Of a stretch of DNA of 64,000 nt, positions 50,482 through 59,730 are shown in pieces. The position numbers and the translations under genes are program-made. Below the pieces are notes generated by a model, which was not told the origin of the DNA, ran no database searches, and saw nothing but the letters and a program-made list of their open reading frames with translations. Numbering within the stretch: the first letter of the stretch is position 1; each line of letters begins with the position of its first letter. The DNA lies in contig JADLGB010000320.1 in assembly GCA_020849535.1 (NCBI GenBank), forward strand, positions 1-64,000. The letters run 5' to 3'. This DNA is from Candidatus Hydrogenedentota bacterium. Lineage in GTDB: Bacteria; Hydrogenedentota; Hydrogenedentia; Hydrogenedentales; SLHB01.

Positions 50482-51201
50482 ATGAAGAGATGTTTTCAGT
50501 GGAGCCTGGTAGGGGTGATGCTGGTCGCGGGGGCATATGCTGGGGCGCAAGACGCGGCCAGCGCGGCCGCAAAGGTCGGAAGCCTGCCCGCGGGCGTATC
50601 CAGTGTGAAGGCGAATCCAGACGGTACTTTCAAGTCGCTGGTGGTAAAGGCGACGGTCGAAGTGGATCCAGATGCCGGGAAGGCCAGGGCCTCCAAGGCG
50701 GCGCGAGACGAGGCCCGTACTCAGTGCATAGCGGAATTGTCGCAGTGGATTAAGCAGAACTGCGAGGTTCTGGTGACTCCTGAGGGCACCCCTACGCTTG
50801 TAACCAAGGGCGAGGGTGGCAAGGATGCGGCAGGCGCCCCGGTGCAGTTGAAGAAGCCGGCGGGGAAGGAACTCACGGCGGCGACGGGCGACCTCGAGCG
50901 GGTAGTGTCACTGCTGTCCAGGCGGTTGGTGTCCCTTCATTCGGAAAGTGTGGGGGCGGGTAACCAAAGGACCGTGGTGATGGGCTTGTCACAAGAGCAG
51001 TTGAACTCGCCGGAAGTCCTGAAGAGCGCGGAAGCGGAAGACGAGAATCGGTACGACCGCAGGGAGCGTCTCCTTGCGGAGGGTCCGCCCCGGTCACTGG
51101 AAGATGATGCCCCCCGGAATCCGGCCGCGGTGAAAGGGACGGCGCAGGTTACGCAGCCTGCGGCGGCGAAAGGTTCGAAGAACTTGGCGGATTATCTGTA
51201 G
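50482..51201 (+). CDS. exported protein of unknown function
   Basis: A 239-residue protein with a signal peptide (WSLVGVMLVAGAYAGAQ), an N-terminal domain resembling LPP20/FlgO-type secreted proteins in outline (GTFKSLVVKATVEVDPDAGKARASKAARDEARTQCIAELSQWI), and a Lys/Ala-rich tail ending KNLADYL. I am not sure of any family. Start ATG 50482 follows GGAGG at eight bases; a GTG three bases earlier is equivalent. It is a single gene ending at a clear terminator. Confidence 0.6.
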   Translation: MKRCFQWSLVGVMLVAGAYAGAQDAASAAAKVGSLPAGVSSVKANPDGTFKSLVVKATVEVDPDAGKARASKAARDEARTQCIAELSQWIKQNCEVLVTPEGTPTLVTKGEGGKDAAGAPVQLKKPAGKELTAATGDLERVVSLLSRRLVSLHSESVGAGNQRTVVMGLSQEQLNSPEVLKSAEAEDENRYDRRERLLAEGPPRSLEDDAPRNPAAVKGTAQVTQPAAAKGSKNLADYL

Positions 51202-51254
51202 GAGACCCGGTGGCGGGTAGGCATCCGCCCCGCCCGCGTTTGAGTAGAATGTGC

Positions 51255-51302
51255 GCCTGCGGTTTCGCCCCGAGAGGAACGAAACCGCAGGCGTGTCTTT
51301 TC
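51255..51302 (+). terminator. Rho-independent terminator
   Basis: GCCTGCGGTTTCG (51255-51267) and CGAAACCGCAGGC (51280-51292) form a perfect 13-bp stem around a 12-base loop, followed by GTGTCTTTTCTC. It ends the preceding plus-strand gene and lies just before the end of the convergent minus-strand gene. Confidence 0.85.
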
Positions 51303-51314
51303 TCGCACTGAGGG

Positions 51315-52037
51315 TCAGAGAATCTCGAACACGGCGGAGATGCTACAGCGGACCTCTATCGAGCCGGGGGCAAGGGTGCCTTCCTGAATGTCCGGGGCGT
51401 TGGCGTCGGGCTGCTCGAAAAACACGCCATTTGAGAACGGCGCTTGCCGGCTGAAGTCCGGGCGATACTCTTCCACGGACAGGACGCGCCCCAGACGTCC
51501 GCCCAACTGAGTGACCATGGCCTCCGCTTTCTCGCGTGCAATCTCGGTGGCCTTCTTGCGGGCCTCGATGCGGAGTTCGTGTACTCGGGAGGACTCCAGG
51601 CTGTAGGAGACTTCCGCGCCCGCACGTTGGACGAGGGCGTCGAAGAACTCATCGAAGCGGGAGAAGTCCCGCTGGCGCACGTTCACGTAGCGTTCTACGA
51701 CGTGATGCTTGAAGGCGCCCTGGTTCCCCTGCGGGTCGCGGTCGTACTCCTTGTTTACCCGGAGGAACTGCGTGCTGACGTCTTCAGTGGGTATCCCCAG
51801 CTCGCGAATGAGCTGCATGACATCACGAAGCCGGGCATCGTTAGAGGTCTTCGCTGTCATCAGATCGGGATTGGTATCTTTTACTTGAATTGACCATGAG
51901 ATGATGTCGGGACTGACGGACATAACAGCGGTTCCGGTGACGGACACGCCGTTGGGTATCGCAGGTTCTTCGGGGTGAACCGGGATTGCCAAAATCGCGA
52001 GAATCAATGCGAGCGCAGACTTCCTGAGCAGGGTCAT
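51315..52037 (-). CDS. SIMPL domain (DUF541) exported protein
   Basis: A 240-residue protein: signal peptide (LALILAILAIPVHPEE), then the SIMPL/DUF541 fold with VSVTGTAVMSVSPDIISWSIQVK, LRDVMQLIRELGIPTEDVST, VNVRQRDFSRFDEFFDALVQRAGAE and LRIEARKKATEIAREKAEAMVTQLGGRLGRVLSVEE. The family is periplasmic and structural; a role in stress tolerance or interaction with other envelope proteins is suspected in relatives. GGAGGAACAACTC precedes the ATG. It is monocistronic. Confidence 0.9.
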   Translation of the reverse strand: MTLLRKSALALILAILAIPVHPEEPAIPNGVSVTGTAVMSVSPDIISWSIQVKDTNPDLMTAKTSNDARLRDVMQLIRELGIPTEDVSTQFLRVNKEYDRDPQGNQGAFKHHVVERYVNVRQRDFSRFDEFFDALVQRAGAEVSYSLESSRVHELRIEARKKATEIAREKAEAMVTQLGGRLGRVLSVEEYRPDFSRQAPFSNGVFFEQPDANAPDIQEGTLAPGSIEVRCSISAVFEIL

Positions 52038-52218
52038 GAGTTGTTCCTCCGTGGGTGATGGTGCACATTCAATCTACGTGGCAGTATAGAGACCCGAAAC
52101 GCTACTGCGGTCAGAAATGTGTCAGCGCTTTTGGAGAAAGTGGCCGTCGGCGTGTGGAAGTGATGGGTTGCACTTAGACTAGCGGGGATGGATTCGGGAA
52201 AAAACTGGTAATGAGAGT

Positions 52219-52244
52219 GTATGGGAGTCATGGGAGGTACGGGA
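52219..52244. repeat. ATGGGAG-type short repeat
   Basis: GTATGGGAGTCATGGGAGG and the neighbouring GTACGGGAT belong to a family seen also at 54213-54258 and 58597-58639. The gene-free 52038-52334 otherwise shows nothing I can name. Confidence 0.5.
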
Positions 52245-52334
52245 TATATGCGAGGCAGAGCCTAGGGGTTCTGGGAGTGAGAAAGAGAAGCCTGATCTGG
52301 CGGCAATCTTGTTCCAACTGAAACAGTAATGTTT

Positions 52335-54077
52335 CTATAGTGTGTCCGCCTTCTGATTGATGGCTTCCAGTGCCGAGCCTATCCAAGTCTTTACAGTTGA
52401 AACAGTTTCAGTCAATGGGATGGTTCCGGATTCGCCGGTGTCGCGGCGTTTCCATTCTATGTTGCCCTCGGCGAGGTTTCGCTCGCTAACGATGAGGCGG
52501 ATTGGGATGCCGAGGAGGTCGGCGTCGGCAAACTGACTGCCTGGGCGGGCATCGCGGTCATCGAAGAGGACTTCGATGCCTGCGGCCTGTAGCTCAGCGT
52601 ACAGTTCCTCGGACGTGTCTTTAACGCCCGGTGCACTCATCTTGATCGCGTTCAAGTGGACCTGCCAAGGAGCGACCGAAAGGGGCCAAATGGGGCCGAA
52701 CTTGTCGCGATGGACCTCCATGATGGAACTCATGAGACGTCCGATGCCGATACCGTAGCAGCCCATGATGGGGACGCAAGACTTGCCGTTTTCGTCGTTG
52801 TAGGTCATGCCCATGGAGGCCGAGTATTTGGTGCCGAGCTGGAAGATATTGCCGACTTCGATGCCGCGCTGAAGTGTAATCTTTCCTTTACTATCGAGCG
52901 CGCTGTCGCCGTCCGTGAGGGAGCAGATATCAACGGTTCTGACCCCGGGCAGGTCGCGGTCAAAGTTGAAATTCTTGAAGTGGTAGTCTGGCTCGTTGGC
53001 ACCGGTGACGAGGTTGTTAGACGATGCGACGGTGTGGTCCACGACGACGCGCCAATGGGCGAGATCCAGACCGATGGGTGAAGCGTAGCCGGGTTCGCAG
53101 CCGGCCGCGCGGATGCGGGCGTCGGTTGCGGGCACCGGTATGGCCTGGATGATCTTCGAGAGTTTGGACTCGTTGACATCGCGGTCGCCGCGGATGATGG
53201 CGATGACGGGACGGCCTTCGGAGTCGGAATCGTAGAAGACGGCTTTGGCGGTCTGCCGGGTCTCGACACCGAGGAAGGCGGCGACGTCTTCGATGGTCTT
53301 CTTGCCGGGGGTATGGACCTTCTCGAGGGGCTTGGGGGCTTCGGGGAAACCGTCGATGTGGCCTTCAGCCACTTCGAGGTTGGCGTAATAGCCGCACTCG
53401 GGACAGGTCGCGATGGTGTCCTCCCCCACTTCAGTTAATAGGATGAACTCATGGGCGACTTTGCCGCCCATCATGCCCGTGTCCGAGGCCACGGCGACAA
53501 CTTGGGGCAGGCCCGCGCGCGCGAAGATGCGATGGTAGGCCTTGTAGCACTGGGCGTAGTATTGCTCGAGGTCTTCCTGCGTGGTGTGGTAGGAGTAGGC
53601 GTCCTTCATGGTGAATTCGCGGACGCGGATGAGGCCGCCGCGGGACCGGGGTTCATCGCGGAACTTGGTCTGGAGCTGGTAGACCATGAAGGGCAGTTGC
53701 GTGTGGCTGTTGATTTCGTTGCGGCAGAGGTGGACGACCGCTTCCTCGTGGGTCATGGCGAGGACCATATCGTGTCCGATGCGGTCGCGGAAGCGGCAGA
53801 GTTCGTTGCCGACGCTGGAGTAGCGGCCGGATTCTTCCCAGAGTTCCTTGGGCTGGACCACGGGCATGAGGACTTCCTGGCCGCCGATGCGGTCCATCTC
53901 TTCGCGAACGATACGCTCGATCTTGCGGATGACGCGGAGTCCCGGAGGCAGCAAGGAGTAGATGCCGTTGGCGACCTGGCGCGCGTAGGCGCCGCGCAGG
54001 AGGAAGGCGTGGCTTTCCAGCGCGGCTTCGGCGGGCCGTTCCTTGTAGCGCATTCCGACGAGATGGCTCATTCGCAT
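52335..54077 (-). CDS. proS: prolyl-tRNA synthetase, bacterial type with editing insertion
   Basis: Charges tRNA-Pro and edits mischarged Ala. The 580-residue class II enzyme has the catalytic core with PVVQPKELWEESGR, LAMTHEEAVVHL, FRDEPRSRGGLIRVREFTMKDAYSYH (motif 2) and YGIGIGRLMSSIMEVH (motif 3). The INS editing domain is inserted at about 235-390 (EDVAAFLGVETRQTAKAVFYDSD, IRGDRDVNESKLSK), and an anticodon-binding domain is at the C-terminus (about 470-570). Both in-frame ATGs at the start (M1, M3) are possible. It is isolated from other translation genes in this window. Confidence 0.97.
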   Translation of the reverse strand: MRMSHLVGMRYKERPAEAALESHAFLLRGAYARQVANGIYSLLPPGLRVIRKIERIVREEMDRIGGQEVLMPVVQPKELWEESGRYSSVGNELCRFRDRIGHDMVLAMTHEEAVVHLCRNEINSHTQLPFMVYQLQTKFRDEPRSRGGLIRVREFTMKDAYSYHTTQEDLEQYYAQCYKAYHRIFARAGLPQVVAVASDTGMMGGKVAHEFILLTEVGEDTIATCPECGYYANLEVAEGHIDGFPEAPKPLEKVHTPGKKTIEDVAAFLGVETRQTAKAVFYDSDSEGRPVIAIIRGDRDVNESKLSKIIQAIPVPATDARIRAAGCEPGYASPIGLDLAHWRVVVDHTVASSNNLVTGANEPDYHFKNFNFDRDLPGVRTVDICSLTDGDSALDSKGKITLQRGIEVGNIFQLGTKYSASMGMTYNDENGKSCVPIMGCYGIGIGRLMSSIMEVHRDKFGPIWPLSVAPWQVHLNAIKMSAPGVKDTSEELYAELQAAGIEVLFDDRDARPGSQFADADLLGIPIRLIVSERNLAEGNIEWKRRDTGESGTIPLTETVSTVKTWIGSALEAINQKADTL

Positions 54078-54412
54078 GGTGATTCACTGCTCCGTATGCG
54101 TAGCGCGGGCGCACGAGGCCGGCGCGGGTGATCGAGTTACGAAAACCGGGGGAGGCAGAAGCATAGCGGGAAGGGTGGCGGCAAGGCAAACTGGAGGGGG
54201 TCGTGGGGCGCTGATGGGAGCTATGGGAAGAATGGGAGTTATGAGAAGTATGGGAGATCGGGCGAAGTCGCGGGGAGGTGCTGGCGGAGAGTGCAGACTG
54301 CCAGGTGTCTGTGGTGGCTGGGCGGCGGGGGTGCGGCGCAGTGTACTTGCCAGTTCTGAGAGGGCGTGATATAACGGCGCTGTCACTACTGTCAGGCATA
54401 GAGGGCTTGCAC
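54078..54412. repeat. gene-free spacer with ATGGGAGCTATGGGAAG repeats
   Basis: Bases 54213-54258 contain alternating ATGGGAG(C/T)TATG and AGAAGTATGGGAG. The same strings occur at 58597-58639 and 52219-52244. No coding region is supported; the frame that opens at 54278 and joins the next gene has no ribosome binding site and is not used here. Confidence 0.65.
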
Positions 54413-56722
54413 ATGGTTACCAGACACATCTCCTGTCTTTTCATCATTGCAGTCATACTGGGTGGCACGGCCTCCAATGCTGAAGAGGTATTTGATCCTG
54501 AAAGCGTGCTGAGCCTCGAGCCCGAAGCCTTCGACAAGGAGGTGTGGCGGTTATTCGAGGCGAAAGACTATGGGAAGCTTTCGGCGATAGCCGATCGTGC
54601 CTGTGAGACGCAGGCCACTTTTCCGGACGGGACCTGGAAGCTGCGGCGGTTTTATGATGGGCTGATGGATGTTGAGCACCGGCGGACGGCGCTGCAAGAT
54701 AGTGTCTTCTTCCGAACGGTATTCGAATGGGGAGGCTCGACTAAGTATGCCGAGCCCAAGGCTGTGCTTCAGGCGCGCGAAGCCATTCATAGCGCGTGGG
54801 GCCAGCGGGGCGGCGGTTTCGCCCACGAGGTTGATGACTGGCGAATGGATCGTTATACGGCAGACATGTCGGGCGCACTTAAGAAGATCGTGAACGCATT
54901 GAGGACAAAGCAGAGCGACCCTGAGTTGTACTGTTGCCTTCTGCGTGTCAGCCTGGGCAGCGGAGTGGACCGCGACGAGTTCATGGGGTATTTGCAGAGT
55001 GCCATCACACGGTTCCCGACTTATCTTCCTTTGTACGATGCGGCGATCAAGTGGTTCGCTCCTGCATGGCACGGTGAGAAGGGTGATTTGGCGATGCTGG
55101 CCGACTACTGCCAGACGCTGACTCAGGAACGGTACGGCGCCGCCCTATACTTCTACGTGGCGCAGGACGTTTCCATGATCGGTGGCGCGGACACCGCGTT
55201 AAGGATTCACGGACTTGAATGGGCGCGAATTCGCGAGGGATACGAGGATTTCGCGCGGGTTCATCACGTTGCTCCCCTGTACGAAGAGACGTATTTTCTA
55301 TACGCGTGCATTTCAGATGACAAGGCAGCGGCAGCCGAGTCTCTGAAGAGGCTTCCATCAGAGTATACGCCGGAGCGCATGGGGCGGCGAGGATTTGAGG
55401 CTTGGAAGAAGTGGGTTACTGGGGAAGGTCCCCGGTTGGTGAAGACGCGCCTGCACGAGGCGGCTGAGGAATCTGATGCAGAGTATATTCGCGTAGCGGT
55501 GAGCCAAGGTAAAGACGCCGATCCCCTGGATGAGGTTGGCCGCACGCCGATCGATGCGTGCGCCACGCTGCAGGACTGGGATTCCGTGAGACTCCTTGCT
55601 GAACATGGGGCGGCGGTCAATCTCGACTGGAAGTGGGCGGTATCCCCACTGTCGCACGCTGCTTGGGCAGGGGACTTGGAGATTGCCAAGTTTCTTATTG
55701 AGCATGGCGCTCGGTTAGACACTGAAGAGTACCTTGGCCGGACACCTTTGTACTACGCGGTGAAGAATGGGAATCTGGAGACTATATCGCTGTTTCTGAG
55801 ACAGCCCGACTGTGATGTCAACAAGAGGATGGGCAGTGCTTCTACTCCGTTGTATACGGCCTCCAGAGAGGGCAACCGAGATGTGGTGGAACTGCTACTT
55901 GACCATGGGGCTGACCCCCACGTGGCGCTTAAAACGGGATCTACGCCCTTGCATGTGGCCGCGTGGGCCGACAGGGTAGAAGTTGTGGCGTTGTTCCTGC
56001 AGCGGGGGGTCTACGACGTCAATGTCCGCGACGCTTCGGACTGCACGCCTCTGTTCTGGGCGGCTTCGGGTGGTCATTTGGATATTGTGCGGATGCTCCT
56101 GGCAATGAAGGGGTGCGACGTGAATGCCAGGAGCGATGCGGGGTCTACACCTCTGTACGCGGCCGCGTCAGCCAAGAACCTTCCCGTTGTCGAGTTGCTG
56201 GTTGAGCATGGTGCGGATGTAAACATTGCGAGCACAGAGGGCTTCACGCCGCTGGTGAAGGCGCTGAACGAGAAGGACATCAAGACCGCGATGTACCTCC
56301 TGGAACACGGCGCCGATGCCCGCATTACGGCGGTGGATGGTTGGAATGCGCTGATGGCGGCAGCGGACGCGAACAGCCTGAAGGTTACCGAGGCAGTGCT
56401 TGCGGCGGGGGTGGATGTGAATGCGCGTCAGACGGATGGCTGGACGGCATTTCATATGGCCACGATGAACGGGCAGATCGACATCCTCAAGCTGCTGCTG
56501 GATCATCCGGGAGCCGAACAGAATCCCGTGACGGATTCTGGAGAGACACTCATGCATCGCGCGGCAAGGAATGGCTATCCGAACATTGTGCGTTATCTCG
56601 CCGAGCGGGGTATGGACATTAACGCGCGCGACAAGAGCGGAAAGACGCCGCTCGATATGGCGAAATCGCAGAATCATCCTCCCGTATTGAGTGTTCTACG
56701 CGAGTTGGGGGCAACGGAGTGA
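54413..56722 (+). CDS. secreted DUF4034-ankyrin repeat protein
   Basis: A 769-residue protein: signal peptide (LFIIAVILGGTASNAE), a DUF4034-like N-terminal domain at about 35-340 (ACETQATFPDGTWKLRRFYDGL, ARE AIHSAWGQRGGGFAHEVDDW-type helices, PLYDAAIKWFAPAWHGEKGDLAML), and about ten ankyrin repeats from about 365 to the end (GRTPLYYAVKNGNLETISLFL, GSTPLHVAAWADRVEVVALFL). It is probably an extracytoplasmic binding scaffold. Start ATG 54413 with GAGGG nearby. The next gene begins two bases after the stop. Confidence 0.85.
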   Translation: MVTRHISCLFIIAVILGGTASNAEEVFDPESVLSLEPEAFDKEVWRLFEAKDYGKLSAIADRACETQATFPDGTWKLRRFYDGLMDVEHRRTALQDSVFFRTVFEWGGSTKYAEPKAVLQAREAIHSAWGQRGGGFAHEVDDWRMDRYTADMSGALKKIVNALRTKQSDPELYCCLLRVSLGSGVDRDEFMGYLQSAITRFPTYLPLYDAAIKWFAPAWHGEKGDLAMLADYCQTLTQERYGAALYFYVAQDVSMIGGADTALRIHGLEWARIREGYEDFARVHHVAPLYEETYFLYACISDDKAAAAESLKRLPSEYTPERMGRRGFEAWKKWVTGEGPRLVKTRLHEAAEESDAEYIRVAVSQGKDADPLDEVGRTPIDACATLQDWDSVRLLAEHGAAVNLDWKWAVSPLSHAAWAGDLEIAKFLIEHGARLDTEEYLGRTPLYYAVKNGNLETISLFLRQPDCDVNKRMGSASTPLYTASREGNRDVVELLLDHGADPHVALKTGSTPLHVAAWADRVEVVALFLQRGVYDVNVRDASDCTPLFWAASGGHLDIVRMLLAMKGCDVNARSDAGSTPLYAAASAKNLPVVELLVEHGADVNIASTEGFTPLVKALNEKDIKTAMYLLEHGADARITAVDGWNALMAAADANSLKVTEAVLAAGVDVNARQTDGWTAFHMATMNGQIDILKLLLDHPGAEQNPVTDSGETLMHRAARNGYPNIVRYLAERGMDINARDKSGKTPLDMAKSQNHPPVLSVLRELGATE

Positions 56723-56723
56723 G

Positions 56724-58592
56724 GTGACACGGGAACCATTGCATTGGTTTGCCGGAACGCGGCTGCGTTGGTGGGACGTGGCCGCGTTTTCGTTCGTGGT
56801 GGGCACGCTGCAGGTGCTTATCTTCCGGTATCAATTCGGGACGGATGTGCAGGTCGAGACGTTGTGTCAGGTGTATCGCAAGCTCGACCCGGGGTATCTG
56901 ACGCGGGACTTCTTTGTCAACGCGAGCGATCAGTTTGGTGGGCGCTCGTACTACGCGAGTCTGCTGGCGGGGTTGTGCCAGCTCGTCCCGGTTCCTATCA
57001 CGTTCTTCCTTCTGACGTGGCTGTCGCATGTGGCCACGATCGCGATTACGTACGTGACGGCGCGCAGGCTATTCCGGGGCTCGGACGCGGCGGGATTGAT
57101 AGCCGCCGGTATTGCGATTGCCGTGGCGAGTTTTTCGATTTCGGGGTACTGCATTCTTCAGACGCGTGTATTGATACCCGCATTTCTGGCGTTGCCGTGG
57201 ACGCTGCTGGCCATGGCCGAGGCGATTCGAGGGCGTAGCGCGGCATGCCTTGGATACTCCCTCGCGGCGGCGCTGGTCCACCCGGTGGGTTTGGAAGTGG
57301 GCGTCATCGGGCTGGCGACTGTCGCGATAGTGGCGCTGTGGGAAGTGCGGGGCGGGACGGACCGGAGGGACGCTCTGAAGACGCTCGCCTTGGCCGTGGG
57401 GTGTGGCGTGGTGCTGGCTGTGTTGGGCTATGTCTTTTGGATTCGGCCCTACGCGCCGTCGCTGGATGTGGACCGCTTGCGAGGGATCTACGCATACCTG
57501 CGGGTGCCTCACCACATCGTGCCGAGCACATTTCCGTTAAAAGACTGGGGAATGCTGCTGGTCTTCCTCGTGGCGGGTGCACTCATGGGGTATGGCTGTT
57601 ACGTCCAGGAACAGATCGACCGCCGCATGGCGATCCGGTGTGCCGTCGCGACGGGGGTGGTGCTCGTCATTTGTGCGATGGGGTACGTAGGCGTTGAGAT
57701 CATTCCGGTGCGAGCCATCATCACGGGCAACGTGTACCGGCTGTTGTATGTCGTGAAGTGGATTGGCCTGATGGTCGTTGGCGGGATGATCGCCGCCTCG
57801 TTACGGGCGCGCCCAGATACGAGCCGGCCTTGGTTTGGGCTGGCGCTGTGGGCGGTGAACGGGCCGTGGCATCCCCTGCTGATTCTGGGGACGTGGCTCC
57901 TCTGCAAAGTATCTGAGGCGGCCGGCGTCATGGTCCGTCGCTACGCGGGCGCCGTCGTCTTGGTATGCGTTCTCGTTGCGCTTGCGCGTTGGGGGCATCG
58001 CGAGGAAGGCGGCGCCCTCTGCGTGTATGCGTTGGTGGCGCTTTGGTTTCTGGTGGCGCGTCCTGCCTGGATTCGCAGTACGCTGCCCATCTTAGGTTGC
58101 GTGGCGCTGGCGGGGGTACTGGCCGCGGGACGGAGCTATCCGGAAGCGGGGTGGTCCCGGTGGAGCGCGAAGTATCAGCCGATCGTGTGGTTGGAAGATA
58201 ACCAGGATGAGGTGTACCAAATCGGAAGGTTCGTGGAAGCGAACACGCAGCCGGAGGCGGTCTTGCTGGTGCCGCCGGATTTGGCGCGGTTCCGCCTGAC
58301 GGCGGAGCGCGCGGTGGTGGTGGATTTCAAGGCGTTTCCATTCAACGATGAGGCGATGGAGGAATGGTACCAGCGGGTGCTGTTTTGTTATGGGCCGTTT
58401 GAGAGTGCGTACCATCACCGGGCGGGGCAGGTGCTCAACAATTACCTGACGATTTCGGATGAGCACATGGCAGCGATACGCGAGCGCTACGGGGCGACGC
58501 ATGCGGTGCTCTTCCCGGCGACGCCGACGCGGTATCCGGTGCTGCTGGAGACGGCGGGGTACAAGGTGGTGGCGATTCCGGGAGGGGGTTGA
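56724..58592 (+). CDS. large polytopic membrane protein (DUF6798-like)
   Basis: A 622-residue protein with about 12 hydrophobic segments from residue 15 to about 470, then a 150-residue soluble C-terminal part (WLEDNQDEVYQIGRFVEANTQPEAVLLVPPD, ISDEHMAAIRERYGATHAVLF). The layout resembles DUF6798 or lipid-linked glycosyltransferase-like proteins, but I see no catalytic motif and do not assign activity. The start is probably GTG 56724, two bases after the ankyrin stop, so the two are coupled. Repeat strings of the ATGGGAG family follow its stop. Confidence 0.68.
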   Translation: MTREPLHWFAGTRLRWWDVAAFSFVVGTLQVLIFRYQFGTDVQVETLCQVYRKLDPGYLTRDFFVNASDQFGGRSYYASLLAGLCQLVPVPITFFLLTWLSHVATIAITYVTARRLFRGSDAAGLIAAGIAIAVASFSISGYCILQTRVLIPAFLALPWTLLAMAEAIRGRSAACLGYSLAAALVHPVGLEVGVIGLATVAIVALWEVRGGTDRRDALKTLALAVGCGVVLAVLGYVFWIRPYAPSLDVDRLRGIYAYLRVPHHIVPSTFPLKDWGMLLVFLVAGALMGYGCYVQEQIDRRMAIRCAVATGVVLVICAMGYVGVEIIPVRAIITGNVYRLLYVVKWIGLMVVGGMIAASLRARPDTSRPWFGLALWAVNGPWHPLLILGTWLLCKVSEAAGVMVRRYAGAVVLVCVLVALARWGHREEGGALCVYALVALWFLVARPAWIRSTLPILGCVALAGVLAAGRSYPEAGWSRWSAKYQPIVWLEDNQDEVYQIGRFVEANTQPEAVLLVPPDLARFRLTAERAVVVDFKAFPFNDEAMEEWYQRVLFCYGPFESAYHHRAGQVLNNYLTISDEHMAAIRERYGATHAVLFPATPTRYPVLLETAGYKVVAIPGGG

Positions 58593-58596
58593 GGGA

Positions 58597-58639
58597 ATGG
58601 GAGCCATGCGAAGTATGGGAGACATAGGCGAGACTGACC
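58597..58639. repeat. ATGGGAGCCATGCGAAGTATGGGAG repeat
   Basis: A copy of the ATGGGAG family directly behind the membrane protein gene, containing ATGGGAGCCATGCGAAG and TATGGGAGACATAGG. Confidence 0.6.
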
Positions 58640-58776
58640 ATATTCGACCCTTCGGCGTGAATACAGAGAGAGCATGGATCGTGAAAGATCGTAGATGATG
58701 CGCGGATGGTGCTTGCCGACGTGTGGCAGGTGTGCCGGCGCACCTGACCAGTCGACATTCCGTGAAAGGTTTTCTC

Positions 58777-59730
58777 ATGGCGAAGGACGTGGCAACACCG
58801 CGAATGCAGTGCATGGAAGTGTGGGGCGGAAACTCGTCGGTCGAGCGGTCGCTGGAGCTTACAGGGCTGGACATGTGGGTATACAGCAGGCCGCACGGAG
58901 GCGCGCTGGCCGGGGGTGATATCCATTACGTATCCGCGTGTGGGAGCGGGCGGATCACGCGGATTCTGGTGGCGGATGTCAGCGGACATGGGGAGCAGGT
59001 CGCCGAGGTGGCTGGTTTTTTGCGTAGTGTGATTCATCGCTACGTGAATTTTATCGACCAGACTTCGCTGGTTCAGCGCATCAACGCGCGTTTTTGCGAT
59101 CATCTCGGAGACGGGCAGTTTGCCACGGCTCTGGTGGCGACGTTTTTCGCGCCGACGCGTTTGTTGACGCTCAGTAACGCGGGGCATCCTCCCCCGCTTT
59201 TATACCGCGAACGCGAGCGCGTTTGGGAGTATCTCAGGGCTGAGCCGGAATCCGGACATCGGAGGCTAGGGAACATACCGCTAGGCATCGCGGCGGACAT
59301 TCCGTACAGTTCCCGTAGCGTGCGCCTGGAACCGGGCGATCTGGTGTTAAGCTATACGGATTCCCTGATTGAGATGGGGAGTGGTTTATCGGGGATGGCG
59401 GGGATGGATGGGCTGCTTGCGCTGGTGCAGCGCACGCCCATGGACTCACTCCAGGATTTCATTCCCGGGCTACTGAAGGCCGCGGAGGCGGAACACCACG
59501 TGACGCTGGGCGACGATGATGATGTCACGCTGGTTTTGATGCGGTGCACGGGCGGTGCGAGTTATGCGCCCTTTGTTCAGCAGGTTGTGGGGCTGGGTAG
59601 ATTCCTGCGCGCGTTGGTTTCGAGAGAGGCGAAGGCCGAACCCATTCCGTGGCCGGAATGGAGCGTGGCGAACATGCTTGGCGGAATGATCCCGTTTTTC
59701 AACCGATTCTGGAGGCCGAAGCCGGACTAA
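58777..59730 (+). CDS. SpoIIE-type PP2C serine/threonine phosphatase
   Basis: A 317-residue soluble protein with the SpoIIE/RsbU phosphatase fold: GGALAGGDIHYVSACGSGRITRILVADVSGHG, VNFIDQTSLVQRIN, FATALVATFFAPTRLLTLSNAGHPPPLLYRE, LPLGI-like IPLGIAADIPYSSRSVRLEPGDLVLSYTDSLIE and DDDDVTLVLMRC. The aspartates that bind metal (GGD, ADVSGHG, YTDSLIE, DDDDVT) are intact. A short N-terminal region and a 55-residue C-terminal tail have no domain I recognise. Such enzymes act in partner-switching control of sigma factors, but no anti-sigma or STAS gene is near. Confidence 0.9.
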   Translation: MAKDVATPRMQCMEVWGGNSSVERSLELTGLDMWVYSRPHGGALAGGDIHYVSACGSGRITRILVADVSGHGEQVAEVAGFLRSVIHRYVNFIDQTSLVQRINARFCDHLGDGQFATALVATFFAPTRLLTLSNAGHPPPLLYRERERVWEYLRAEPESGHRRLGNIPLGIAADIPYSSRSVRLEPGDLVLSYTDSLIEMGSGLSGMAGMDGLLALVQRTPMDSLQDFIPGLLKAAEAEHHVTLGDDDDVTLVLMRCTGGASYAPFVQQVVGLGRFLRALVSREAKAEPIPWPEWSVANMLGGMIPFFNRFWRPKPD

